A DNA stretch of 64,000 nt from Solirubrobacterales bacterium (GCA_003132505.1 PKXY01000034.1:62001-126000), one strand, 5' to 3'; positions 1 to 10,168 are shown, counted from the stretch's first letter. Translations and numbers: made by a program. Notes: generated by a model from the sequence alone, not told the origin.

Positions 1-1838
1 AGTTCGGCGAGCGCGGTCGTGCTCGCAAAGATGCATGGGCGCCCATAGGCGGCCGCCTCAAACGGCATCAAGCCTAGGCCCTCTCGCGTGCTCGGATGAC
101 ACACGGCCACCGAGTTCTCGATCATCCAGGCCTTCTCTGGCTCCGAGACCCAGGGAAGGGACAGCACCGCATCGGCCAGGTCGGGATTAGATGCCATGAA
201 TCGCGCCTCCTCACCCGCCGATGAGCCGTGGTTGGCGCGAGGCCCGGCAAACACGATCGCGCCCGGCCAGTCGTGCTCCCGACGCATCGCGGCGAGCAAC
301 TCCAGCGCGAAGATCCGGTTCTTGTGGTGAAGGTCGGTGCCGATCGACACCATGAACGGCTTGCCGGCAAGCCGTTCGATGCTCGCGGGACGGGCGCGCT
401 GGCTCCCGGCGGAGTAAGAGTATGTGACGCCCGGATGGACGACGACGGTCTGCGCCGGTTCCACGAGTTGCTCGTGCAGAGCGTCATCCGCCGCGTCACG
501 AGACAGAAACGCGACACGGTCCGCGAGCGCGAGCGCGAGCCGCGTCACCAGGCGATAGTGCTGCCAATGCGCGAACGATGGGAAGTAGCTCGCGTTGTCG
601 TAGGCGATCAGATCGAGGTGAGTGATGACGAGGCGATGGCCGAGGCTGCGCAATAAGCCGAGGTCGGCCGAGCTCGAAACCTGGAACGGTCGGTGAACGA
701 CGTCGGTCGGCTTGAGGTCCGCGGTTCCATGTTCGACGAGCGTGATGTCCATCTCGTTGAGACCGTCGCGGGCGAAGTCGGCAAGGTCGTGGGGGACGAT
801 GACCCTCAGCGTGAGCGAATCGAGCGCGGCGAGCGCGCGAATTGTTTCGAGCACGATCACGTGCGTGCCGGTCGGTGAGGCGACGAGACTGCGTCCGTCG
901 ATTGTCAGCGACATGCCGTTCAGGGCGCGCCGCGCCCGCGCGAGCGCGGCGGGCAGCGGACGGTCCGTTTCCAGCTCCGAGTCGTCGAGCGTTGGCGAGA
1001 AGAACGGGTATCGCGTCGCGATGATCGGATCCGTGGTCGCCTCGCGCGCACGGGGCAGCTCGTCTGCGGCGAGCGCACCCGACGAGTGCTGGGACACGAA
1101 CACGTCGTCGGCTGCAACGTGCACGAGGCCGCATGCCACGCAGCGCTGCGAGAAGTCCACGACCGCCGACTCGATCGAGGCAAGCGATGGATCGAAGCCG
1201 CCGACGAGATCGAGCGCGTCCCGTCGCAGGTACGCCGCGCGTCCAACTGCCGTGGGGATGCGGGGGTGGTGGTACAGCGCGTGCGCCGCCACAGCTGCGC
1301 TCGCATCGTCGATCGTCAGGGCTCTGAAATGGCTCGGTACGTTCCGCTCAGGCACGGAAAGGATGCCGGCGTCGTTGCTGAGCGCGCTCGAGCTCGCGGT
1401 GTGGGAGTCGGCGTAGGCCGCGCGACGCAGTCCCTCGAGCCAGCCTGCGCCAACCATGCAGTCGTCGCGTAGGAGCACGACATCGGCGGGCGCGGCGGCA
1501 GCAATCGCGGCTGCGAGATTTGTCGACGGCCCGAGCTGTTCGGGAGGCATGTGAATAACCGTGCGATCGCCAGCGACTTCCCGCAGGATCGCCGCCGTTG
1601 CCGGATCGGCGCTCGCGAGCTCGGCCACGAGAATCGGGATCTCCGGCGCGGTGTGCGCGACGACGCTCGTCAGGCACAGTGCCAAGACCGCCGGTGAACT
1701 CTCGGCCGCGATGCACACGACACTGTCACCGCGCGGAGACCCAGCTGACTCTCCGGCGTGTATTGCGCGCGAATCCGACCAGGGTCCCCGGGCGACCGTC
1801 GCACGGGCGACGTCGCTTTCGTCACCGTCGTGATTCAT
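1..1838 (-). CDS. bifunctional glycosyltransferase (GT2-like + GT4-like), 3' end outside window
   Basis: An open frame runs from the ATG at 1838 leftward through position 1, so 612 codons are visible and the C-terminus is missing. Residues ~40-260 resemble a GT-A (family 2-like) unit with a DVVLLRDDCMVGAGWL acidic core and a later GGFDPS motif. Residues ~300-612 are GT-B family 4-like: SIGTDLHHKN starts the second Rossmann half and STREGLGLMPFEAA is the EX7E-like donor loop. It probably adds two sugars during surface-glycan assembly on the cytoplasmic side. It is divergent from the exporter operon beginning at 1918, with under 80 bp shared. A GATGCT hexamer six bases before the ATG fits a leaderless start. 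The GT-A half is atypical and could be non-catalytic. Confidence 0.8.
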   Translation of the reverse strand, partial: MNHDGDESDVARATVARGPWSDSRAIHAGESAGSPRGDSVVCIAAESSPAVLALCLTSVVAHTAPEIPILVAELASADPATAAILREVAGDRTVIHMPPEQLGPSTNLAAAIAAAAPADVVLLRDDCMVGAGWLEGLRRAAYADSHTASSSALSNDAGILSVPERNVPSHFRALTIDDASAAVAAHALYHHPRIPTAVGRAAYLRRDALDLVGGFDPSLASIESAVVDFSQRCVACGLVHVAADDVFVSQHSSGALAADELPRAREATTDPIIATRYPFFSPTLDDSELETDRPLPAALARARRALNGMSLTIDGRSLVASPTGTHVIVLETIRALAALDSLTLRVIVPHDLADFARDGLNEMDITLVEHGTADLKPTDVVHRPFQVSSSADLGLLRSLGHRLVITHLDLIAYDNASYFPSFAHWQHYRLVTRLALALADRVAFLSRDAADDALHEQLVEPAQTVVVHPGVTYSYSAGSQRARPASIERLAGKPFMVSIGTDLHHKNRIFALELLAAMRREHDWPGAIVFAGPRANHGSSAGEEARFMASNPDLADAVLSLPWVSEPEKAWMIENSVAVCHPSTREGLGLMPFEAAAYGRPCIFASTTALAE

Positions 1839-1905
1839 TGGCCTAGCATCGCGGATCTCGGCGGCGTCTGTCGGTCCACGAGCGTCGAGCGACCATCGCT
1901 GTCGG

Positions 1906-1911
1906 TAGCCT
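1906..1911 (+). promoter_or_regulatory. -10 element TAGCCT, leaderless promoter of the Wzt gene
   Basis: TAGCCT matches the actinobacterial TANNNT -10 and sits exactly six bases before the GTG at 1918, which places the transcription start at the start codon. No Shine-Dalgarno sequence is visible upstream. The 79-bp gap 1839-1917 serves both divergent genes. Confidence 0.5.
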
Positions 1912-1917
1912 ACGCCT

Positions 1918-3171
1918 GTGCTTGAGTATCGAGGCGGTGGCCGGCCCGCGATACGCGTCGACGGTGTCTCGAAGGCGTTTCGCATACCTGAGGAGCAGAT
2001 GCACACGCTCAAGGAACGGGCGCTGCACCCGCTGCGCCGGACCGGCCATCACACGTTTCGTGCCCTCGAGAATGTCTCCTTCGAGGTTCGGCAGGGTGAG
2101 TTCTTCGGCATCGTTGGACGTAATGGGAGCGGCAAGAGCACGCTGCTCAAGTGCCTCGCCGGGATCTATTCCGCCGATCGCGGCCGGATCTGGATTCAGG
2201 GGAGGATGTCGCCGTTCATCGAGTTGGGCGTCGGCTTCAACCCCGACCTCGCCGCACGCGACAACGTCGTGCTCAACGGGATCATGCTCGGGCTCACGCC
2301 ACGCGAGGCGCGCGCCCGCTATGAGCATGTCATCGAGTTTGCCGAGCTCGAGGAGTTCCAGGAGCTCAAGCTCAAGAACTACTCGTCGGGCATGCATGTG
2401 CGGCTCGCGTTCTCGGTCGCGATCCAGGTCGACGCCGATGTCCTATTGATCGACGAGGTGCTCGCCGTCGGGGACGCGTCCTTCCAGCAGAAGTGCTTCG
2501 ACGTGTTCAACCGGCTTCGTGATCAGGGCACGACGATCGTGCTCGTGACGCATGACATGGGCGCCGTCAACAACTTCTGCCACCGAGCGCTGCTGCTCGA
2601 GCGCGGCGAGATGGTGGCCGAGGGCGATCCGGAGGACGTCGCCAACCACTATCTCGAGCTGAACTTCAACCGCGACGCGCCTGAGCACGTTGCGGGCGCT
2701 GAGCGCGTGGGCAATGGCGCCGCGCGCATTGTCGATCAGTGGTGCGAAGCCGGGGATGGAACCCAGTCACCGATGTACTTGCAGGGTCAGCAGCTGCGCT
2801 TCTGCGCTCGCGTCGAGTTCGTCGAGGAAGCCGTCGATCCGGGCCTCACCGTCGTATTCGAGAACGAGAACGACGTCCACGTGCTGGTCGCGACGACCGC
2901 CGCCGAGCACGAGCGCCCGGGCCGCTTTGCGCCGGGTGAAGAGGCGGTGTTCTCGGTCGAGTTCACGAACGTGCTAGCACCCGGACGCTACTTTCCGATC
3001 ACCACGATTTCACGACTCGGACGAGGTCTCGAGATTCTCGACCGCTCCGCTCGCGAGACCTCAATCGTCGTGCAGGGATCCGCGGCGCGCGGCGGCGTCA
3101 TTGACGTCCCGATTCGGGCGGCGGTCGAGCGCTCGCCAAGCTCTGCGCGCCGACAGGTGGAGGTTGGGTGA
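1918..3171 (+). CDS. wzt: polysaccharide ABC exporter ATPase with C-terminal Wzt_C-like domain
   Basis: This 417-residue protein powers export of a finished polysaccharide or O-antigen-like chain across the inner membrane. Walker A is GRNGSGKST at 67-75, the signature is YSSGM at 155-159, and Walker B LLIDE is at 176-180. Residues ~255-400 form a separate beta-rich tail typical of Wzt proteins that recognise the non-reducing end of the chain. The GTG start at 1918 has no ribosome site but has a -10 at the leaderless distance. The next gene starts inside its stop codon (GTGA overlap), so ATPase and permease are translationally coupled. Confidence 0.93.
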   Translation: MLEYRGGGRPAIRVDGVSKAFRIPEEQMHTLKERALHPLRRTGHHTFRALENVSFEVRQGEFFGIVGRNGSGKSTLLKCLAGIYSADRGRIWIQGRMSPFIELGVGFNPDLAARDNVVLNGIMLGLTPREARARYEHVIEFAELEEFQELKLKNYSSGMHVRLAFSVAIQVDADVLLIDEVLAVGDASFQQKCFDVFNRLRDQGTTIVLVTHDMGAVNNFCHRALLLERGEMVAEGDPEDVANHYLELNFNRDAPEHVAGAERVGNGAARIVDQWCEAGDGTQSPMYLQGQQLRFCARVEFVEEAVDPGLTVVFENENDVHVLVATTAAEHERPGRFAPGEEAVFSVEFTNVLAPGRYFPITTISRLGRGLEILDRSARETSIVVQGSAARGGVIDVPIRAAVERSPSSARRQVEVG

Positions 3172-4082
3172 GCACCTTCGACTACGCCGACCTCGGCGAG
3201 CCGATCCGCGGACCGAGCGCGCTCTCGGGCGACTGGCGCCGCTTCTGGCACCTCACCTTCACGATCGCCCGCACCGAGTTCAAGCTGCGCTTCTATGGCT
3301 CGGCGCTCGGATACGTGTGGCAGCTGATGCGGCCATTGATGATGTTCGGCGTGCTCGATCTCGTGTATTCGCTGGGCAAGCTCGGGAGCATCCCCCACTA
3401 CCCGGCGATGCTGCTGAGCGGCGTCGTCATGTACACGTTCTTCATGGAGGCGACTGCGGGTGCCGTGCGCTGCGTCGTCGACCGCGAGAACTTCGTTCGC
3501 AAGATCCAGTTTCCACGCCTCGCGATCCCGCTCGCCGTCGTGCTAACGGCGTGTTTCAACCTTGTAGTCAACTTCTTTGCGGTCGCGGTGTTTACGTTCC
3601 TCGACGGTGTGCGGCCTCGCGTGCAGTGGCTTGAGATACCTCTGATCCTCTGCGTGCTCTTGGTGCTTGCGGTCGGCGTCGCGCTGCTGCTCTCGGCGCT
3701 CTTCGTGCGCTTCCGCGACGTCCAGCCGATCTGGGATGTAATCGGTCAGGTGCTGTTCTACGCCTCACTGATCTTGATCCCGCTCGAGAAGATCCAGGCG
3801 CACACGGGACGGCTTCTTGGTGTCTCGCTGACACATCTCTGGTTGCTGAATCCGCTGGCTGACCTGATGCAGCAGTATCGACACGCGCTGCTCGGGCCGG
3901 TGCCGAGATTCTTCAATGGCAAGCCGGTCACGCCGTGGCCCGATCACGGCGGTGTTTCGGCGGCGGCGGCAATCGGCGGCTACGCCGACCTTGCGATACC
4001 TGTTGGCTTAGTGATCGCACTGCTGGCGCTCGGGTTCTGGGTCTTCAACCGCTCGGCGCCACACATCGCCGAGAATCTGTGA
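3168..4082 (+). CDS. wzm: polysaccharide ABC exporter permease (ABC-2 type)
   Basis: The 304-residue membrane protein has an amphipathic N-terminal stretch, then about six hydrophobic segments from ~residue 45 to 290. The FRDVQPIWDVIGQ loop is characteristic of ABC-2 polysaccharide permeases. It forms the channel energised by the ATPase encoded immediately upstream, with a four-base overlap between the genes. The loop between the fifth and sixth segments is long and Pro/Gly-rich. The downstream transferase begins 46 bp later, so the exporter and the next two transferases likely form one transcript. Confidence 0.93.
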   Translation: MSTFDYADLGEPIRGPSALSGDWRRFWHLTFTIARTEFKLRFYGSALGYVWQLMRPLMMFGVLDLVYSLGKLGSIPHYPAMLLSGVVMYTFFMEATAGAVRCVVDRENFVRKIQFPRLAIPLAVVLTACFNLVVNFFAVAVFTFLDGVRPRVQWLEIPLILCVLLVLAVGVALLLSALFVRFRDVQPIWDVIGQVLFYASLILIPLEKIQAHTGRLLGVSLTHLWLLNPLADLMQQYRHALLGPVPRFFNGKPVTPWPDHGGVSAAAAIGGYADLAIPVGLVIALLALGFWVFNRSAPHIAENL

Positions 4083-4127
4083 GCCGCTGTTCGCTGCCGC
4101 TCGACCTTCGCGCCTCCGGAGACTGAC

Positions 4128-6908
4128 ATGGATGCCTGCACGATCATCGCGTGCAACTACCTCGCGCCGGCTCGCGTGCTCGCGCGCTCGTTCCGCCGCC
4201 ATCACCCGGACGGGCGCTTCTGGACGCTGGTGATCGACGACGTGGACTGCTCGATCGACGCCGAAGCCGAACCGTTCGAGCTGTTGCGCCCAGCGGACAT
4301 CGACTGCGAGGAGTTCGATGCCATGGCGGCACGCTATTCGGTCCTCGAGCTCGCCACGGCAGTGAAGCCGTGGCTCCTACGTCACTTGATGGCACGGGTC
4401 GGTGGACCGATCACCTACCTGGACCCCGATATCGAGGTCTTCGCTTCGCTCACGCACCTCGATGACCTTGCGGCCGAGCACGGCGTCGTGCTCATCCCCC
4501 ACAACCGCCAGCCGCTTCCCGATGATGATCGCCGACCGTCCCAGCTCGACATCGTCGTTGCGGGCGCCTACAACCTCGGATACATCTCGCTTGCGCCGCT
4601 ACCGGAGGTGGCGGCGCTGTTCGACTGGTGGTCACAGCTCCTGATTCGTGGCTGCCGCTTCGATACGCCACGCGGCTACTTCGTCGACCAGCGCTGGTTC
4701 GATGTCGTGCCGGGCTTCCTTGATGACTACGCGATCGTGCGCGACGCCGAGTACAACGTCGCCTACTGGAATCTTCACGACCGCGAGCTCACTCGCGACG
4801 GCGGGCGCTACCTCGTCGATGGTCGCCCGCTCGGCTTCTTTCACTACAGCGGCTTTGAGCCCGCCCTTCCGCACGAGCTCAGCCGCTTTCAGAACCGGGT
4901 GCGGGTGGGGCGGGGAAGCACGCTCGAGCGGCTCCTCGACAGCTACGCTCGCTCGATCGAGGCCGAAGGCCACGCGCAGTTGCGCAAACTGCGCTACCGA
5001 TTCGCCGCGCTGCCCGACGGCACGCCACTCGATCCGGTGGTGCGCTTGATGTGGAACGACTACGAAGACGAGCATGGCGGCACAGCTCCATCGCCGTTCA
5101 CCCTGGGGGGAGGTGCGACGTTTGCCCGCTGGCTCGCGGAGCAGGCCCCCGGCGGTCCGCCCGGTGTTCACCGCGTGCTCGCGCGTGTCTGGGGCACCAA
5201 CCGAGATCTCCAGGCGCTCTATCCCGATCCCGGTGGCATCGACAAAACGAGGCTGCTGCGCTGGGCAGCGACGTACGGACCAAAGCTCGTGCCGGCGCTG
5301 GGCGTGCTTCCGCCCCCGGACGGTGCGGCGAGGCCCGCGGCAGGCGCAACGCTGTCGCCCCCTTCCGCGCCGCTGCGTTCCTCGGTCCTTCCGTGGGGCG
5401 TCAACGTCGTCGGCTACTTCAACACTGAGAGTGGCGTTGGCGAGCACGCTCGACAGGTCGTGGCCGCGCTCGACGCAAGCGACGTCCCAGTGCTGCCACT
5501 GCACGGGGAGACGGTCCCGGTTAGCCGCCAAGGCCACCCCTACGCCCAGCTCCCGGTCCGCGAGGCGGCCTTCTCAGTGAATCTTGTGTGCGTTAACGCC
5601 GACATGCTCCTCGGGTTTCGAGCGCAGGTCGGAGAGGCATTCTTCGCTGATCGCTACACGATCGGGTTGTGGGCTTGGGAAGTCGAGCACTTCCCTGAGC
5701 GCTGGCACAGCTCATTTTCGATGGTCGATGAGGTGTGGGCGGTGAGCGCTCATGCCGCCGCCGCACTCGACGCGGTGGCCAGCGTCCCGGTGCTCCCGAT
5801 CGGTTATCCGGTCGAGGTCGGCCCGTTTCCACCGCGGTCACGGACGCAGCTTGGCGTGCCGCCCGACGGCTTCCTGTTCCTGTTCGCGTTCGACTACCTC
5901 AGCGTTTTCGCCCGAAAGAACCCGCTCGCCGTGCTCGATGCGTTCGTCAACGAGTTCAAACCTGGCGAAGACGCTGTACTCGTCCTGAAGTGCATCAACG
6001 CCGAGCACGACGCCAAACACCACGGGGAGCTACTCGCTGCGGTTGCTGCGCACCCCAACGTGCATGTGATCGATCGCTACCTGGACCCGGCCGAAAAAGA
6101 CGCGCTCACGGCGAGCTGCGACTGCTACGTATCGCTACACCGCGCCGAAGGCTTTGGACTGACGATGGCCGAAGCGATGTTCCTCGGCAAGCCAGTGATC
6201 GCCACCGGCTACTCAGGCAACCTCGACTTCATGACCCCGGAGAACAGCCTGCTCGTCGACTATCGCCTCACTCCGATTGGTACCGGCGCCGATCCCTATC
6301 CCCCCGAGGCGCGATGGGCAGAGCCAGACATCACCCAGGCGTCCGCCTACATGCGTCTCGTCTTCGAGGACCGCGCGCTCGCCAGCGACCTGGGCGCACG
6401 CGCTGCCGCCGGAATTCGCAGCACCCACTCGGCGGCGGCCGTCGGGCGTGTCATGCGGGACCGGCTCGATCGTCTGCGAGAGGACCCGGAGCGTCACCCA
6501 GTCCCACCCGGGGGAGCCCAGGATGAGATCCCGCTTGCGCCCGTACCGGGCGTCGGGGCGTGGCGCGATCCGGCTGAGGCAGCGGCCAAGCGTCGAAGTC
6601 TGCGCCAGGCTGTGCGTGATGGCCTGGTGAGACTGACGGCGCCCCTCGTCGCCTATCGCGAACGGCATGTCAACCCCGAGGTGCTGCGAGCGCTCGCCGA
6701 CGCGCGGACCGAGGCAGAGCGCGAGCGAATACACACCGCCGTGGCGCACGCGCGCATGCTTGCTGCGCTGCGCCGTGTCGAACGCCAGGGCACCGCGGCC
6801 GAGGTGGGCGATCCTCAGTCGCCGGCGATCGGCGATTCCGGCATCGGGGTTGCGCAGACGGTCAGGCTAGGCGGAGCAGACCTCGCGAGCAACGGCCCGG
6901 GCAGCTGA
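4128..6908 (+). CDS. large bifunctional glycosyltransferase (GT-A N-domain, GT4 C-domain)
   Basis: The 926-residue protein is a fusion of two transferases. Residues 1-~290 are a GT-A unit of the family beginning with a CTIIACNYLAPARVLARS strand and carrying a YLDPDIEVF metal/nucleotide motif near residue 97. Residues ~420-760 are a GT-B family 4 unit: WGVNVVGYFNTESGVGEHAR opens it, FARKNPLAVLDAF lies near 595, and EGFGLTMAEAM near 673 is the donor loop. A ~160-residue Arg/Ala-rich tail follows. The C-domain is a close paralogue of the stand-alone transferase at 27904. The gene is third in the exporter operon, so it probably builds the exported glycan. Donor and acceptor cannot be read from sequence. 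Confidence 0.88.
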   Translation: MDACTIIACNYLAPARVLARSFRRHHPDGRFWTLVIDDVDCSIDAEAEPFELLRPADIDCEEFDAMAARYSVLELATAVKPWLLRHLMARVGGPITYLDPDIEVFASLTHLDDLAAEHGVVLIPHNRQPLPDDDRRPSQLDIVVAGAYNLGYISLAPLPEVAALFDWWSQLLIRGCRFDTPRGYFVDQRWFDVVPGFLDDYAIVRDAEYNVAYWNLHDRELTRDGGRYLVDGRPLGFFHYSGFEPALPHELSRFQNRVRVGRGSTLERLLDSYARSIEAEGHAQLRKLRYRFAALPDGTPLDPVVRLMWNDYEDEHGGTAPSPFTLGGGATFARWLAEQAPGGPPGVHRVLARVWGTNRDLQALYPDPGGIDKTRLLRWAATYGPKLVPALGVLPPPDGAARPAAGATLSPPSAPLRSSVLPWGVNVVGYFNTESGVGEHARQVVAALDASDVPVLPLHGETVPVSRQGHPYAQLPVREAAFSVNLVCVNADMLLGFRAQVGEAFFADRYTIGLWAWEVEHFPERWHSSFSMVDEVWAVSAHAAAALDAVASVPVLPIGYPVEVGPFPPRSRTQLGVPPDGFLFLFAFDYLSVFARKNPLAVLDAFVNEFKPGEDAVLVLKCINAEHDAKHHGELLAAVAAHPNVHVIDRYLDPAEKDALTASCDCYVSLHRAEGFGLTMAEAMFLGKPVIATGYSGNLDFMTPENSLLVDYRLTPIGTGADPYPPEARWAEPDITQASAYMRLVFEDRALASDLGARAAAGIRSTHSAAAVGRVMRDRLDRLREDPERHPVPPGGAQDEIPLAPVPGVGAWRDPAEAAAKRRSLRQAVRDGLVRLTAPLVAYRERHVNPEVLRALADARTEAERERIHTAVAHARMLAALRRVERQGTAAEVGDPQSPAIGDSGIGVAQTVRLGGADLASNGPGS

Positions 6909-6916
6909 CCGGCGAC

Positions 6917-7720
6917 ATGACCTCGTCGCGTGAGGGTGCGATTAGCGTTGTCATATCGACGTTTGAGCGTCCCGACGCATGCGAGCGAGCTCTGCGGTCC
7001 GTGTTGGACCAGGACCACCGGCCGCTTGAGGTGCTGGTCTGCGACAACGGCTCATCCGACGACACGGCGGCCCGGTTCCTCGAGTGGCAGGATCGTCGTG
7101 GTGACGTGCGCTACCTGCGCACAACGACTAACAGTGGAACTCCGGCGACGACGCGGAACCTCGGGATCGAGCATGCCCGCGGAGACTGGATCGCGTTTCT
7201 CGATGACGATGACACCTGGCTGCCCGGAAAGCTTGCGCGCCAGCAGACGATCATTACGAGCGGCGTCGCGGACGTTATCGCGACCAATGCACTGTGCAGC
7301 GATGGTGACGTGTACTTCGCGGGCGCATCGCCGCTGCAGACTCCCACGCGTAACGACCTCCTGAAGCGGAACCCAATTATCACCTCGTCGGCCGTGGTCC
7401 GGCGGTCCTTAGCCGGATTCCCAACCGCCGTCTGGATGAGCGGGATCGAGGACTACGCCGCGTGGCTCGCGTTGGCGGACCGTGGAGCGCGCTTCGCCGT
7501 GCTCGGTGAGCCGCTGGTGCTCTACAACGATGCGGGGTCTGAGCGGTTGAGCGCCGCGCGAGCGTCCCGCCAGATGGCCATGGCCCGACTCGCATGGCAG
7601 CGGGCGATGCGACGGCCGCTTGAGTCCAGCGGATTCGCCTCGGCGCTCCGGAGCACCGCCGGTGTCGCGCACGTAGCGCTGGGCGATTGGCTCGCAGCTG
7701 TGCGGCAGCGCGATCAGTGA
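6917..7720 (+). CDS. family 2 glycosyltransferase
   Basis: The 267-residue GT-A transferase starts with ISVVISTFERPDACERAL and has the nucleotide-sugar aspartate cluster FLDDDDTW near residue 95. The C-terminal GIEDYAAWLALADRG stretch matches the ED acceptor/base motif of family 2. No membrane segment is seen. It starts 8 bp after the previous stop and is the last gene of the exporter operon. It is a standard inverting transferase whose sugar is unknown. Confidence 0.92.
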   Translation: MTSSREGAISVVISTFERPDACERALRSVLDQDHRPLEVLVCDNGSSDDTAARFLEWQDRRGDVRYLRTTTNSGTPATTRNLGIEHARGDWIAFLDDDDTWLPGKLARQQTIITSGVADVIATNALCSDGDVYFAGASPLQTPTRNDLLKRNPIITSSAVVRRSLAGFPTAVWMSGIEDYAAWLALADRGARFAVLGEPLVLYNDAGSERLSAARASRQMAMARLAWQRAMRRPLESSGFASALRSTAGVAHVALGDWLAAVRQRDQ

Positions 7721-7756
7721 GGCGTCAGGCGCGGGGGTCCCGTTGAGCCGTCGAGA

Positions 7757-10075
7757 TCAGCTCGTCCTGTACCAATCTATATAGCGCCCGCAGCTACGAC
7801 TCAGCGGCAGCATCGTGCGGGTGTCTGGCAGGCGCACGGCAGCAAAGCTGCTGATCGAGGCGATGTCCTGCGGCGAGGTGAAGCGAGATGGGTGCTGCTC
7901 GTAGAGCGAAACCAACACCGGCCGCTTCACCCCTCGCCCGGCGATGTTGGCTATGTTGAAGTAAGGGCCAGGGCGCCCGAGGTAGGCCGGGAGCTGGGTG
8001 GAGAGGCCGCGCAGACTCAGATCCAGGTTCTCGGAGCTCATGTAATCGAGCGAGATGCTCCAGCGTCCTTTGGGTAGTGGCAGCGCAATCGTAATCGCGT
8101 GCCCAGCCGCGAGGGCAACGGAGGGGCTGACTACCACCGGCGTACTCATCACGGCCGCGACACCAGGGGTTCTGCTGAGCCGCTTCCCGACGCGGGTTCG
8201 GCAATCGAGAATCGCCCCCGGTGCACCGGCGGGGTCGATGTTCATGCGGGGGGCGGTCGTGCCGTCTCGTTTCCAGAGCTCATAGAGTGGCAGCGCTCGC
8301 ACGAGACGGAAGTTCGCTGGGGCCTCGCTCGCGTAAAGGCTCGATGTCGTAATGACGTAAGTGAACTTATTCAGCTCTGCAGAAGTCACCGAATCAAAGT
8401 CGGAGGACTGACCGTAGACCGCCGGCTTCGCGGATGCTGTCACGGCAATTGGGGCTGGCGTCTCGGAGAGGTCCAGGTAGCCGAGTCGGACGCCGGGCAG
8501 CTCGCTGCCAATAAAGTCATCATCACTCAAGAAGAGCGTGGGGACGCTACCGATGATCGGGCGGAACTGCGCAAACTCGGCGGCCTGAGCCGGCGTTCCA
8601 ACCTGCGCGGCTCGTACGGTAAGCGAGCTCGAGTAAAGGGCGAGCGCGGCGAACCCGAGGCCGAGCACGACCCGAGCGGCGGCACCCGAGCCCGTGGAAC
8701 CCTTCTCTCGTTCGCCGATCAGCGCGACCATGCAGAGGAGCAGTACGAGCGGCGCTTCGATCACCAGCGCTTTGGCAGTTACGTACGGTGACTGCGTACG
8801 GTTGGAGTACCAGGAGATCAACAGGCAGGCCCCGACGCCAGCCAGGATCGCGTGGTCGCGTCGACGCAGTGCCCACACGGCGCCAAAGATCACGGCGGCG
8901 AGCGCAACGGCAGCAAGTTCCCCCGCGTGAAATGAGTTGGTCGGCGGAAATCGGAAGTCTCGTTGCAGCCAGATGCCGAGACCGGCATACAGCGAGATCG
9001 GTCCGGCGAGGTTGCCAAGGTCGGTTGTCGAGATTGCCACCCCCGACTTGAGCGAGAACCCGGTGACGTTGATGTAGTCGATCAGCCGCGACAGAAGCGG
9101 GAGGTCGACGATCACGAAGAACAGCACGAGGCTGCCACACACGACGATGCCGGTACGCAGCCAGCGGACGATGCGAGCGCGATCGAGAAGGATCGTCGGC
9201 GATGTGACGAGGACAAGCAGCGCCCACAAGCCGAGGAAAACAGCGAACCAAACGAACGCGAGCCAGCTGAACGTGTTGACTGCGGCGAGGACAAGGAGCA
9301 CTGGTGGAATACCGGCTCGCAACAAGCGAGGCAAACCCCAACCTTCGCTGCTTGTCGCTGCCATCGCTCGGAGGATTACGACGAACGTGAGCAAGAACAG
9401 GGCCGTCATCGTCTCCTTGAACGAGCCCTCCCCGTAGTAGGCGGCGGCCATGTACGCCAGCGACGCGACCAGCCCAATCAACACCTGCCGCCAGAGGCTG
9501 GCTCGCGGGACCGCTGCCGCTGCCGCCAGCGCCGTGAGCGGGACGACGGCAATCAGAAGCGCGGTGAACCCGCTCCCGAGCCCGATACCGAGCAGCGTCG
9601 AAAGGGTGGCGACTACGCTGTGCGGGCCGAGCGGATAGAACCCTGGTATCGGGTACAGCGCAGCGATGCTCGGCGAACGCAGGCCCGCTGCCCACACTAG
9701 GTGCACGGCCATGTCGTTGTCGAAGCTGACGCCGAGGATCCCGACCCGTCCGTTCGCGATGAACGGGAGCGAGCAGAACGCGATCGGCGGAATGACGATG
9801 GCCAGTGCGCGCCACGGGAACGCGACGTTGCCCCGCTTCACGAGCCAGACGGCACTGGCGATCGCGAGCACGACGACAACGACCGCTGCCGTGGTGGCGC
9901 GCCCCGGAAGCCTGATCGCGATCGAGCAAACGACAACCAGCGTTGCGAAGCCGACGGCCGGAGCGGCGAGCGCGCGTCTGCCGGCACCTGCGATCGCGAA
10001 TACGGCATCGCCGAGCAGGGCGGACGCCAAGAGCAGCACCGCGACCGCCGCGTAGGTTGCGAGCATCGGCGGCAT
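7757..10075 (-). CDS. polytopic membrane protein with C-terminal extracytoplasmic domain (DUF6541/GT-C-like)
   Basis: The 772-residue protein has roughly 13-15 hydrophobic helices in residues 1-~500, then a ~270-residue soluble part. A polar loop with FDNDMAVHLVWAAGL and YPIPGFYPLGPHS after the fourth helix resembles the first catalytic loop of GT-C lipid-linked sugar transferases and of DUF6541 proteins. It is the last gene of a minus-strand group with a DUF2304 protein and a polyprenol-phosphate glycosyltransferase-like protein. That grouping suggests lipid-linked sugar transfer outside the membrane. No catalytic residues were identified with certainty. Confidence 0.72.
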   Translation of the reverse strand: MPPMLATYAAVAVLLLASALLGDAVFAIAGAGRRALAAPAVGFATLVVVCSIAIRLPGRATTAAVVVVVLAIASAVWLVKRGNVAFPWRALAIVIPPIAFCSLPFIANGRVGILGVSFDNDMAVHLVWAAGLRSPSIAALYPIPGFYPLGPHSVVATLSTLLGIGLGSGFTALLIAVVPLTALAAAAAVPRASLWRQVLIGLVASLAYMAAAYYGEGSFKETMTALFLLTFVVILRAMAATSSEGWGLPRLLRAGIPPVLLVLAAVNTFSWLAFVWFAVFLGLWALLVLVTSPTILLDRARIVRWLRTGIVVCGSLVLFFVIVDLPLLSRLIDYINVTGFSLKSGVAISTTDLGNLAGPISLYAGLGIWLQRDFRFPPTNSFHAGELAAVALAAVIFGAVWALRRRDHAILAGVGACLLISWYSNRTQSPYVTAKALVIEAPLVLLLCMVALIGEREKGSTGSGAAARVVLGLGFAALALYSSSLTVRAAQVGTPAQAAEFAQFRPIIGSVPTLFLSDDDFIGSELPGVRLGYLDLSETPAPIAVTASAKPAVYGQSSDFDSVTSAELNKFTYVITTSSLYASEAPANFRLVRALPLYELWKRDGTTAPRMNIDPAGAPGAILDCRTRVGKRLSRTPGVAAVMSTPVVVSPSVALAAGHAITIALPLPKGRWSISLDYMSSENLDLSLRGLSTQLPAYLGRPGPYFNIANIAGRGVKRPVLVSLYEQHPSRFTSPQDIASISSFAAVRLPDTRTMLPLSRSCGRYIDWYRTS

Positions 10076-10168
10076 GATAGGCGCTGCGTCAGCCGCCTAG
10101 CGGAGAGTCTCTAGGATCGGTCGTCGCCATCCCGACGGGGGTTCGACGGAATGGTCAGGCAGCGTTCG

